From positions 1 through 36,409 of IMG/VR virus record IMGVR_UViG_3300048924_000225: DNA of 36,409 nucleotides. One strand, written 5' to 3'. A model generated the notes under the pieces. It was not told where the DNA came from, ran no database searches, and was given only the letters and a program-made list of their open reading frames with translations. This DNA comes from a virus. Made by a program: the position numbers and the translations under genes. Below, in pieces: positions 7,880 through 13,616 of the stretch; the stretch's first letter is position 1, and each line of letters begins with the position of its first letter.

Positions 7880-8352
7880 GCGTCAAATCCCAGCTCTGGC
7901 TCGGCGCAGCGAGCCACGTTGCGGTGGTGGTAGGCAACCTGTTCCAGGTGTGTGCGCAGCGCCTGCAGCGTGGTCGCCGCATCGCCCTGGGCTGGATCGG
8001 CGTAGAACGCGGTAAGCAGTTGCAGCGCAGCGGCACAGCTGCTGTTTACTGCCAGCAGTTCCGCTTGGGCAGCGGCGCGGCCCGTGGGCATCGGCACTAC
8101 CAAGCGACCAGCAGTTGCGGCGTACCAGTCGGTGACGAAATGGCAGCCGCAGGCGTGCTCATAGGCAGGCACCAGGTTGGCGGGCATGCGCCCCGTGCCA
8201 AGCCACTTGTAGAGGCTGTCGTGGCTGGCACCCATCAGGTCGGCGATGCGCTCGACGCTGAGATTGCGGCGGTCCATGGCGTGCTCCTTGCACAGGCGCA
8301 GGGCATGCACCAGGCTGGTCGCACGGACGTTTTTCCAAACACGGCGGGTCAT
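7876..8352 (-). CDS. Putative early DNA-binding regulator
   Basis: A 158-residue protein starting MTRRVWKNVRATSLVHALRL. The start at 8352 has an excellent ribosome site (GGAGGG, 7-nt gap). Residues about 30-62 (NLSVERIADLMGASHDSLYKWLGTGRMP) form a clear helix-turn-helix of the type that reads operators. The rest is helical with scattered Cys and His (HACGCHF at about 72-78). It belongs to the early operon and is a candidate early-phase regulator of phage transcription or replication, which is inference from fold only. Confidence 0.7.
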   Translation of the reverse strand: MTRRVWKNVRATSLVHALRLCKEHAMDRRNLSVERIADLMGASHDSLYKWLGTGRMPANLVPAYEHACGCHFVTDWYAATAGRLVVPMPTGRAAAQAELLAVNSSCAAALQLLTAFYADPAQGDAATTLQALRTHLEQVAYHHRNVARCAEPELGFDA

Positions 8353-8460
8353 TGGAATGCCCTCCGCGAAAGCGCTTCCAAACAAATAGCTGGGCTGGGC
8401 GTAGCCAGCGATTGGAGCGCCTCGTACAGTGCGGCCATCCAAACGAGAACGGGCCAAAAC

Positions 8461-8775
8461 ATGACCACCGAACGTGAAGAATTGACCGCGGCGCTTGCCG
8501 GAATGCACAGCATGTTCACGATGCTGTGCAGGCGGCTGGCGTACACCAGGCAACTGGATATTGCCGAGCTGCTGATTGATTTGGACGCCATCATGGAGTC
8601 CCCCGGCCAGCACCCGACAACGCTTGCCGTCCAGGACGACGTGCGCGATTTCCTGCTGCGCTCCCTGCCGATGCATGCATGCGATCCGCAGTACCTGCCT
8701 CGCGTGATTCGGCACGCTGATTTGCACCAGGTTGCCCCGCTGCGAGCACACGCAGAATGCACGAGGCACTCTTGA
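8461..8775 (+). CDS. Possible antisense gene inside the early block
   Basis: A plus-strand frame encoding 104 residues, starting MTTEREELTAALAGMHSMF. Its composition is protein-like, with amphipathic helices such as LDIAELLIDLDAIME and LAVQDDVRDFLLRSL. The competing minus-strand frames across 8353-8836 are rich in Arg, Ser and Pro and look like shadows. It would be transcribed against the leftward early operon. No clear ribosome site precedes the ATG, so it may not be expressed. If it is not real, then 8353-8836 is a 484-bp gap in the early operon with no convincing gene. Confidence 0.4.
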   Translation: MTTEREELTAALAGMHSMFTMLCRRLAYTRQLDIAELLIDLDAIMESPGQHPTTLAVQDDVRDFLLRSLPMHACDPQYLPRVIRHADLHQVAPLRAHAECTRHS

Positions 8776-8836
8776 CCACAGGGCGACCACGAAGCCCAGG
8801 ATTGCCTGTAATAATGTGTTGCGACATAACCGTCAC

Positions 8837-9079
8837 TCAGGCAAACACGGTCAGTCGAGGTGCGGCCAATTGCAGGACTTCGCCGTCCTTGAGCTTCAGC
8901 TGCACGGCGATGTTGTGCGAAGCGCCCCGGGCACATTTGCGCACAGGCTTGTCGTCGTCATCGTTCACGATGGCAATCACGAGGTTGGGGCTGTAGCCGT
9001 TCGCGGCGGCCCAGGCCGAGTAAGACATGCCGCGCCGGGCGAACTCGGCGCGGACTTCGGAGCGTTTCTTGAGTGGCAT
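8837..9079 (-). CDS. BcepMu gp16-family DNA-binding protein
   Basis: An 80-residue protein with the signature of the BcepMu gp16 family. The N terminus reads VRAEFARRGMSYSAWAAANGYSPNLV, followed by a C-terminal half with CARGASHNIAVQLKLKDGE. The first half is a helix-turn-helix like that of Ner-type proteins. It is the first gene of the leftward operon, about 60 nt from the predicted transcription start, where Mu has ner. By position it probably tunes early and repressor promoters, possibly through the inverted repeat at 9099-9118 in its own leader. The DDDDK stretch before the conserved CARG motif is unusually acidic. Confidence 0.85.
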   Translation of the reverse strand: MPLKKRSEVRAEFARRGMSYSAWAAANGYSPNLVIAIVNDDDDKPVRKCARGASHNIAVQLKLKDGEVLQLAAPRLTVFA

Positions 9080-9098
9080 GTTGCGTCCCGGTTTGTGG

Positions 9099-9118
9099 GC
9101 ACTAGTTGGCGCTAGTGC
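9099..9118. promoter_or_regulatory. Inverted repeat, second operator candidate
   Basis: GCACTAG (9099-9105) and CTAGTGC (9112-9118) are perfect inverted 7-mers separated by 6 nt. The site lies in the 5' leader of the early transcript, 20-39 nt before the gp16-family start. It differs from the palindrome at 9151-9166, so a different protein, perhaps the gp16-family product, may bind it. Confidence 0.5.
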
Positions 9119-9144
9119 TCGTTTGTATGAACTTGTGTGATTGG

Positions 9145-9173
9145 ATTATGGCTCAGAATTCTGAGCTATTCAA
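9145..9173 (-). promoter_or_regulatory. Early leftward promoter
   Basis: Reading the minus strand, TTGAAT (9173-9168) and CATAAT (9150-9145) are separated by exactly 17 nt, close to a sigma-70 consensus promoter (TTGACA/TATAAT). Transcription would start near 9138 and run into the gp16-family gene and the transposition operon. The spacer is almost entirely the palindrome at 9151-9166. Confidence 0.75.
9151..9166. promoter_or_regulatory. Perfect 16-bp palindrome, probable repressor operator
   Basis: GCTCAGAATTCTGAGC is fully self-complementary and lies between the -35 and -10 elements of the leftward early promoter, 13 nt before the repressor start codon. A dimer of the XRE repressor bound here would block the early promoter and could also sense its own level. 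Confidence 0.7.
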
Positions 9174-9178
9174 CAAAA

Positions 9179-9601
9179 ATGGATCAGAAAACTGGATGCG
9201 GTGAACGCATCAGAGAGGAACGGGAGCGGTTGGGCTTCTCCCAGCCGGCGTTCGCCGCCCTGGCGGAAGCATCCAAAAGCTCTCAGGCATCCTGGGAGAA
9301 GGAGACCGCCTATCCCAACGTCAAAGCGCTCGCTGTTTGGGCACGCGTTGGGGTGGACGTGTCCTATGTCGTTACTGGGGCCCGTTCATCCAGCGCGGCC
9401 ACGCTCGCTCCAGATGAAATGGAGTTGGTGAAGCTGTTCCGTGCGGCCCCCCTTGCTGTCAAGGCTGCTGCTATTGGTGCGTTGCAGGGCGGGTCCACAG
9501 GGGCTGGGCAGATCATGCAAAACACTGGTTCAGGGTCCGTGCAGATTGGCAGCATCGGCGGGAGCTACAACCCTCCAGCCGGGAAGCAAAGGACTAAGTA
9601 G
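9179..9601 (+). CDS. Phage repressor, XRE family
   Basis: A 140-residue repressor with an N-terminal XRE helix-turn-helix (about 6-62: GERIREERERLGFSQPAFAALAE, ASKSSQASWEKE, YPNVKALAVWARVGVDVSYVVTG). A helical part follows (DEMELVKLFRAAP). The C-terminal tail is Gly/Ser/Val-rich, with GSGSVQIGSIGGS near 121-133. There is no LexA-type protease domain, so SOS induction by self-cleavage is not expected. It is divergent from the early operon, and the operator at 9151-9166 lies between them. The start at 9179 is the first ATG before the HTH; the frame opens at 9137 but would then include the operator. It maintains lysogeny. Confidence 0.88.
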   Translation: MDQKTGCGERIREERERLGFSQPAFAALAEASKSSQASWEKETAYPNVKALAVWARVGVDVSYVVTGARSSSAATLAPDEMELVKLFRAAPLAVKAAAIGALQGGSTGAGQIMQNTGSGSVQIGSIGGSYNPPAGKQRTK

Positions 9602-9642
9602 GAGCAACGCGTCGCCAGACGGAGAGGGGAGTTCGCTTGAGA

Positions 9643-10080
9643 ATGCGGGAGATGATGCAGCGGCTGCTCAAGCAGCTAATGCCGAAACAGAAGATGCAGG
9701 ATCTGGGCGACGGAAACGTCCAGGCTGGTCGCGTCGTTGGGGATTTGAACCACTCCCAGCACTCCACGACCCAACACATTTACAACACGTTCTATGTGGT
9801 AGCTGATGCGAGTGCTGCGAATGACAGAAGGCCGGCATCAGCTGACTCGGCAACGCAAGCAAAAGAGGCTCCCGCTTCACCTGAACAGCACGAAGTGCTT
9901 CGGCTGATGCGGAGCAGCCCAGCGGCAAAAGCTTACGCCGAAGACTTCATGCAAAAGCAGTTTGGAACGATCCGAGTAAAGCGTCTCGATGACCAGCAAT
10001 GCAAACGAACGCGACGTTGGGTCGAGGTCTGCTTGCAGAACGAGGCAAGGCAGCAACCGCAACGGCAGAAAGCCGGCTAA
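9643..10080 (+). CDS. Repressor-linked hypothetical protein
   Basis: A protein of about 145 residues downstream of the repressor. A TTG at 9637 would fit the GGGGAG ribosome site with closer spacing and add two residues. The N terminus is Met/Lys/Gln-rich and is followed by GDGNVQAGRVVGD and a His/Ser/Thr stretch ending IYNTFYVV. This resembles the GSGSVQIGSIGGS tail of the repressor. The C-terminal half is helical and basic (LRLMRSSPAAKAYAEDFM and LDDQQCKRTRRWVEV). No known family is assigned. Its place suggests a role in immunity or lysogeny, which is inference. Confidence 0.65.
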   Translation: MREMMQRLLKQLMPKQKMQDLGDGNVQAGRVVGDLNHSQHSTTQHIYNTFYVVADASAANDRRPASADSATQAKEAPASPEQHEVLRLMRSSPAAKAYAEDFMQKQFGTIRVKRLDDQQCKRTRRWVEVCLQNEARQQPQRQKAG

Positions 10081-10094
10081 TTCTGGAGAGAGTA

Positions 10095-10523
10095 GTGGCA
10101 AATTCAGACACTCTGTGGCTTGAGGCTGAACGCGAGGCAGACGAGCCAAGCAGTCGCAATGCAGGTCTATGGGCGAGGTGTTTTGCTCAAGCAGAAGGTG
10201 ATTCAGGGAAAGCTAAAGCGCTTTACATGAGCGAGCGCGTGCGCCAGATGGGAGGCCGTGAAATCAAGGCGAAACCCCAGAGCCAAATTACATCCGCTTT
10301 GAAGTACGGCCTTGCACTTCTTGTTCTGATGTTTGCCGCCGTAATGGTTTTCGGCTTTATGTTGCCCGACAACAGTGAACAGTCGGGACAACGCGCAGCT
10401 ATTGAACTCTGCTGGAAAGATCATCAGAACCCCGCGTTGGATGAGGCCACAAAGCGCTTTGTGGCTCAGACTTGCAATGGCCTCGCAGCTGAATACCGGG
10501 CCAAATACAGCACCAGTCCATAG
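10095..10523 (+). CDS. Hypothetical membrane-anchored protein of the immunity operon
   Basis: A 142-residue protein from a GTG start at 10095, preceded by GGAGAG with a 4-nt gap. The N-terminal half is soluble and helical, with GLWARCFAQAEGDSGKAKALYMSERV, a pattern I recall from other uncharacterised bacterial and phage proteins. A single transmembrane helix follows at about 75-95 (YGLALLVLMFAAVMVFGF). The C-terminal part has two Cys (ELCWKD and AQTCNG) that could form a disulfide in the periplasm. It is the last gene expressed with the repressor, so superinfection exclusion is a possible job, but there is no direct evidence. Confidence 0.65.
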   Translation: MANSDTLWLEAEREADEPSSRNAGLWARCFAQAEGDSGKAKALYMSERVRQMGGREIKAKPQSQITSALKYGLALLVLMFAAVMVFGFMLPDNSEQSGQRAAIELCWKDHQNPALDEATKRFVAQTCNGLAAEYRAKYSTSP

Positions 10524-10549
10524 TGCCCTCGGCCAAAAGACTGGCCACC
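10523..10549 (+). promoter_or_regulatory. Late-module boundary repeat, copy 1 (lysis genes)
   Basis: GTGCCCTCGGCCAAAAGAC at 10523-10541 is repeated exactly at 18824-18842. Here it extends into an inverted repeat GGCCA (10531-10535) and TGGCC (10542-10546). It lies between the immunity operon and the holin, where Mu has the activator-dependent late promoter Plys. It is a candidate binding site for the Mor-like activator. Confidence 0.55.
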
Positions 10550-10567
10550 CCCTGACATCCAAAGTGT

Positions 10568-10590
10568 GGGCTTTCCTGACCCGAAAGCCC
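10568..10590 (+). other. Stem-loop before the holin start
   Basis: GGGCTTTC (10568-10575) and GAAAGCCC (10583-10590) form a perfect 8-bp stem with a 7-nt loop. It ends 4 nt before the holin ribosome site (CGAGG). There is no following T-run, so it may affect holin translation or mRNA stability rather than act as a terminator. Confidence 0.5.
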
Positions 10591-10604
10591 AACCGAGGAT
10601 GTCC

Positions 10605-11015
10605 ATGCAATCCCCACAGTCCACAGAAAGCCCGCGCCGGTCCAAGCTCCCACGGCTGACCAGCTGGTGGCTCATTGCGCTGGTCCTGTCTGCGCTGGTG
10701 TTCCTGATCGCGCCCCAGCAGATCGCCACCAGCATCTACAAGCTGAACCTCATCTCGCTGGCGGCCATCGCCGGCTACTGGATCGACCGCAAGGTCTTCC
10801 CCTACGCGCGCCCCAATCTGGATGCCTTGCGCATCCTGCATGGTCCCGGCCCTGGTGAGCCGGCCGTTTTCAGCGCAGACCCCACTCAGCCGGGCGAATC
10901 CTGCACGTTGGTGACGCTGCCCGACACCGCGCCGCTGTACTTCATGCTGGGATGCATGCTGCGCCGTGCCGTGATCATGTCGGCGGCCATTCTGGCCATC
11001 AGCCTGGGCGGCTGA
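10605..11015 (+). CDS. Putative holin
   Basis: A 136-residue membrane protein with hydrophobic segments near 17-33 (WWLIALVLSALVFLIAP), 38-55 (LNLISLAAIAGYWIDRKVF) and 107-135 (LYFMLGCMLRRAVIMSAAILAISL). The segment IYKLNLISLAAIAGYWIDR, then KVFPYARP, matches my memory of the putative phage holin family in Mu-like and related phages. The start at 10605 has CGAGG 6 nt upstream; an ATG at 10599 overlaps that site. It is the first gene of the lysis cassette and would form the membrane lesion that lets the endolysin act. The next gene begins 3 nt downstream. Confidence 0.8.
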   Translation: MQSPQSTESPRRSKLPRLTSWWLIALVLSALVFLIAPQQIATSIYKLNLISLAAIAGYWIDRKVFPYARPNLDALRILHGPGPGEPAVFSADPTQPGESCTLVTLPDTAPLYFMLGCMLRRAVIMSAAILAISLGG

Positions 11016-11018
11016 TCC

Positions 11019-11642
11019 ATGCGGCCCCGTTCCCTCCGCGCCGCCATCTTCCTGGGCGCTGCGCTTGCGGTAGCCGCGCTGAGCCATTGCACTGGTGCCC
11101 TGGCCCAGGTGCCCGCCGCCGCGCAAAAGCACCGGGCCTTGCTGGTGCGCACTGCCCACGCGACGTGGGGCCTGGACGCGCCTATCGCAGTCTTCGCGGC
11201 CCAGGTACACCAGGAAAGCGGTTGGCGCCCCGATGCCGTCAGTCGTGTCGGGGCGCGCGGCCTGGCGCAGTTCATGCCCGCGACGGCCACCTGGTGGTGC
11301 GAGCTGATCCAGGTCAGCCAGGCCGACTGCCAGCCTCACAACCCGGCCTGGGCGCTGCGTGCACTGGTTGGCTACGACAAGTACCTCTTCGACCGCGCTC
11401 CAGCGCGCTACAGCGAGCGCGACCGCATGTGGGTGGCCCTGCGCTCGTACAACGGCGGGCTGGGCCACTGGCAGCGCGAGGCGGCGGCGTCGGGTGCCGT
11501 GCAGCCCACCCGTGAGCAAGTCGATGCAGCCTGCGGCAAGGCCCGCCGCGCGCCGCTGCATTGCGTTGAGAACCTCGGCTACCCCCACCGCATCCTCAAC
11601 GTGCTGCAGCCCCGCTATGCGGGCTGGGGGCCAGGCCTATGA
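11019..11642 (+). CDS. Endolysin, lytic transglycosylase (SLT type)
   Basis: A 207-residue protein with a basic N terminus and hydrophobic stretch (about 8-29) ending ALAQ, which is a Sec signal peptide or signal-anchor. The SLT domain follows. The catalytic Glu is E66 in VHQESGWRP, followed by the family motif SRVGARGLAQFMP (75-87) and, further on, a SYNGGLGH-type stretch. It cleaves the glycan strands of peptidoglycan. Export by the host secretion system would make lysis only partly dependent on the holin. It overlaps the spanin gene by 4 nt. Confidence 0.9.
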   Translation: MRPRSLRAAIFLGAALAVAALSHCTGALAQVPAAAQKHRALLVRTAHATWGLDAPIAVFAAQVHQESGWRPDAVSRVGARGLAQFMPATATWWCELIQVSQADCQPHNPAWALRALVGYDKYLFDRAPARYSERDRMWVALRSYNGGLGHWQREAAASGAVQPTREQVDAACGKARRAPLHCVENLGYPHRILNVLQPRYAGWGPGL

Positions 11643-12166
11643 CGCCGGGAGCCCGCTCCCTGCTGCTGGCCCTGACCATGGCCGCCGCGCTGGTTGGGGC
11701 CAAGGTCTGGCAGGACCGCCTGATCGCCAAGGGCGATGCCCAGGGTGCGGCCCGTGTGCAAGCCGCCTGGGACGCACAGGAGCTGCTGCGCAGCCAGGTC
11801 ACGGCCGGCACCAACACGCTGCGCCAACGCAATGCCGAGAAAGTCGCCAATGAACAAGCCCAGAAAGACGCCCAGCGCCAGGCTGCTGCTGCTCACGCTG
11901 CCGATGCTCTGCGCAGCCTGCGCGCGGAACTTGCCCGTTTCAAGTCCCGCGCCAATCCCTACCCGGCTGGAGATGCCGGCCTTGCCGCCTGCGCTGGCGA
12001 AGCCGCCACGGCCCGAGAGCTACTCGGCGAGAGCAGCGGGGCATATCAGCTGCTGGCAGCAGAGGCTGACGAACTCCGCGACCAGGTCGCCGGCCTGCAG
12101 CGCTTCGCCCGCGACGTCTGCCATGCCGGACAGCCTGCCGCAGCAACTGCAGGAGGCCCCGATTGA
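11639..12166 (+). CDS. Inner-membrane spanin (Rz-like)
   Basis: A 175-residue protein with an N-terminal membrane anchor (about 6-22, RSLLLALTMAAALVGAK), then a long Ala/Gln-rich coiled coil (about 30-105), as usual for inner spanins, here of the DUF2514-like type. With the outer spanin encoded inside it, it links inner and outer membranes and fuses them at the end of lysis. It overlaps the endolysin upstream and the zinc-finger gene downstream. Confidence 0.85.
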   Translation: MTPGARSLLLALTMAAALVGAKVWQDRLIAKGDAQGAARVQAAWDAQELLRSQVTAGTNTLRQRNAEKVANEQAQKDAQRQAAAAHAADALRSLRAELARFKSRANPYPAGDAGLAACAGEAATARELLGESSGAYQLLAAEADELRDQVAGLQRFARDVCHAGQPAAATAGGPD

Positions 12167-12173
12167 GCGATGA
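11850..12173 (+). CDS. Outer-membrane spanin lipoprotein (Rz1-like), nested
   Basis: A 107-residue frame lying almost entirely inside the Rz gene in another frame. The N terminus is basic (MNKPRKTPSAR) with a hydrophobic stretch LLLLTLPMLCAAC whose final Cys fits a lipobox, although the residue at -3 is Cys rather than Leu. Pro-rich sequence follows (SSPAPIPTRLEMPALPPALAKPPRP), which is typical of Rz1 proteins. It would be lipidated and anchored in the outer membrane. At 107 residues it is longer than lambda Rz1. GAGAAAG upstream may serve as ribosome site. Confidence 0.75.
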   Translation: MNKPRKTPSARLLLLTLPMLCAACARNLPVSSPAPIPTRLEMPALPPALAKPPRPESYSARAAGHISCWQQRLTNSATRSPACSASPATSAMPDSLPQQLQEAPIER

Positions 12174-12396
12174 CATCGACCGGGCGCAAGACCGCGAACA
12201 GCAGCTGCGCGACGACGCGCTGCGTGACCAGGCACGCCGCTCGGGCTTGGCCGGAAAGACCATGGCCGACTCTGCAGCCGAATGCACGGACTGTGGCGAG
12301 CCTATCCCGCAGGCCCGCCGCTGGGCCGTGCCGGGCTGCGAGCGATGCGTTGAATGCGCTGCAGCCTATGAATTCAAGAAAGGACGGCCCGCGTGA
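12163..12396 (+). CDS. TraR/DksA-like zinc-finger protein
   Basis: A 77-residue protein beginning MSDDIDRAQDREQQLRDDAL from a TTG start at 12163, preceded by a near-perfect GCAGGAGG site. The zinc finger is C-x2-C-x17-C-x2-C (CTDCGEP...ERCVEC), as in short phage and plasmid TraR proteins that bind the RNA polymerase secondary channel. The DksA acidic coiled-coil tip is absent in such short forms. It may modulate host transcription during late growth. It overlaps the Rz and Rz1 genes. Confidence 0.85.
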   Translation: MSDDIDRAQDREQQLRDDALRDQARRSGLAGKTMADSAAECTDCGEPIPQARRWAVPGCERCVECAAAYEFKKGRPA

Positions 12397-12719
12397 GCCT
12401 GCAGATTGATTTTTGGCAGCTGGTCGGCCTGCTGCTGTCCGGGCTGGGCGTGCTGGTGGGGGCCATGAAATACGCCCACGTGCAGCTGATTGCCCGGCTG
12501 GACTCCATGGAGAAGTCCAGCAAGGACGAAGCCGAGAAGTGGCAGCGGATCGAACGCGAGCTGCTGCAGATGAAAGCAGACATGCCGCTGCAGTACGTGC
12601 GCCGTGAGGACTACATCCGGGGCCAGAGCGTTATCGAGGCCAAGCTGGACGCGGTCGCTGCGCAGCTGCAGGTCGCCCAGCTACGTGTTGCAAGCATTGG
12701 AGGGAGCCATGCAAATTGA
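12393..12719 (+). CDS. DUF2730-like phage membrane protein (Mu gp25-like)
   Basis: A 108-residue protein from a GTG start that overlaps the previous stop. One N-terminal transmembrane helix (about 6-26, DFWQLVGLLLSGLGVLVGAM) is followed by a long coiled coil (about 32-62 and 80-100). Membrane anchor plus coiled coil matches the DUF2730 family found between lysis and terminase genes in Mu-like phages. The function is unknown. Confidence 0.7.
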   Translation: MSLQIDFWQLVGLLLSGLGVLVGAMKYAHVQLIARLDSMEKSSKDEAEKWQRIERELLQMKADMPLQYVRREDYIRGQSVIEAKLDAVAAQLQVAQLRVASIGGSHAN

Positions 12720-13023
12720 CCAAGCCAAGATCCGCCGCGAATCGATGCGGTGGCTGATCCTGCTCACGCTGAACAATGCGCGGCCCATGGGTGCGCAGGA
12801 GTCGCCGATCCTGTCCGTGGCGCAGTCGATCTACCCGGACGCCACGCCGCTGGAGATGCGCCGCGAGCTGGACTATCTGGAGGACCGCGACCTGGTCAAG
12901 ATCACCAAGTCGCCCAGCGGCCCCTGGTATGCCGAGCTGACACGCTTTGGCGTGGACATTGCCGAGTACACCCTCGACTGCGAGCCAGGCATTGCCCGGC
13001 CCACCAAGTACTGGGCCGGGTGA
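12709..13023 (+). CDS. Mu gp26-like winged-helix protein
   Basis: A 104-residue protein starting MQIDQAKIRRESMRWLIL at 12709, with GGAGGGAG just upstream. Residues about 15-80 look like a winged helix (LLTLNNARPMGAQESPIL, then YPDATPLEMRRELDYLEDRDLV, then a wing with PWYAELTRFG). Small proteins of this kind lie before the terminase genes in Mu relatives and may take part in transcription or DNA handling; the role is not established. Confidence 0.75.
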   Translation: MQIDQAKIRRESMRWLILLTLNNARPMGAQESPILSVAQSIYPDATPLEMRRELDYLEDRDLVKITKSPSGPWYAELTRFGVDIAEYTLDCEPGIARPTKYWAG

Positions 13024-13025
13024 GC

Positions 13026-13616
13026 ATGGGCCGCAAAAGCTCCATCGACCGCATGCCCCCCGAGATCAAGGGGCATATCCAGGCCATGCTGGCGACGGGG
13101 AGCATGACGCTGGACGAGCTGGTGACGAACCTGAAGGAGAACTTCCCGGCCGAGTTCTCTGCCGGGGAACTGCCCAGCCGCTCGGCGCTGCACCGCTACG
13201 GCGCAAAGCTGGACCGGCGCCTAGCTGCAATCCGTGCCAGCACCGAGGCGGCCAAGATCATCCGTGCCCACGCCGGCGACGACCAGGACGCGCGCAGCGA
13301 GGCGCTCACGGCCATGGTGCAGACCGAGCTGTTCGACGCCATCCTGGAGCTGCAGGAGGCCGTCGAGGGTGACGACGAGAACCATCCGACCAACCCAGCC
13401 GAGCGCGTGGCGTTGCTGTCCAAGGCCGCCAAGAACATCGCCACGCTGACCCGCTCCAGCGTCAACCTCAAGGAATTCCAGGCCAAGGCCGAGGAGCGCG
13501 CCCGCAAGCGCGCCTTTGAAGAGGCCGCCGCCACGGCCGAGACCACCGCAAAGGCGCAAGGTCTCTCCAAGCAGGGCGTGGCCGCGCTGCGCGAAGCCAT
13601 CATGGGGGCACTGTGA
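13026..13616 (+). CDS. DUF3486 protein, probable small terminase subunit (Mu gp27-like)
   Basis: A 196-residue protein with the DUF3486 opening GRKSSIDRMPPEIKGHIQ, then a helix-turn-helix region ending SRSALHRYGAKLDRR (about 47-66). The rest is helical with a charged C-terminal coil (LKEFQAKAEERARKRAFEEAAA). In Mu the equivalent gp27 is the presumed small terminase partner that picks the phage DNA end for packaging. Its stop overlaps the GTG start of the large subunit. Confidence 0.85.
   Translation: MGRKSSIDRMPPEIKGHIQAMLATGSMTLDELVTNLKENFPAEFSAGELPSRSALHRYGAKLDRRLAAIRASTEAAKIIRAHAGDDQDARSEALTAMVQTELFDAILELQEAVEGDDENHPTNPAERVALLSKAAKNIATLTRSSVNLKEFQAKAEERARKRAFEEAAATAETTAKAQGLSKQGVAALREAIMGAL

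Noticed and set aside
8349-8936. Minus-strand frame of 195 residues in the early block gap
   Set aside because: It is rich in Arg, Ser and Cys, overlaps the gp16-family gene in another frame, and has no recognisable fold.
9123-9150. Possible plus-strand repressor promoter TTGTAT-N16-ATTATG
   Set aside because: The -10 candidate matches the consensus at only two of six positions; it is the complement of the convincing leftward -10 element.
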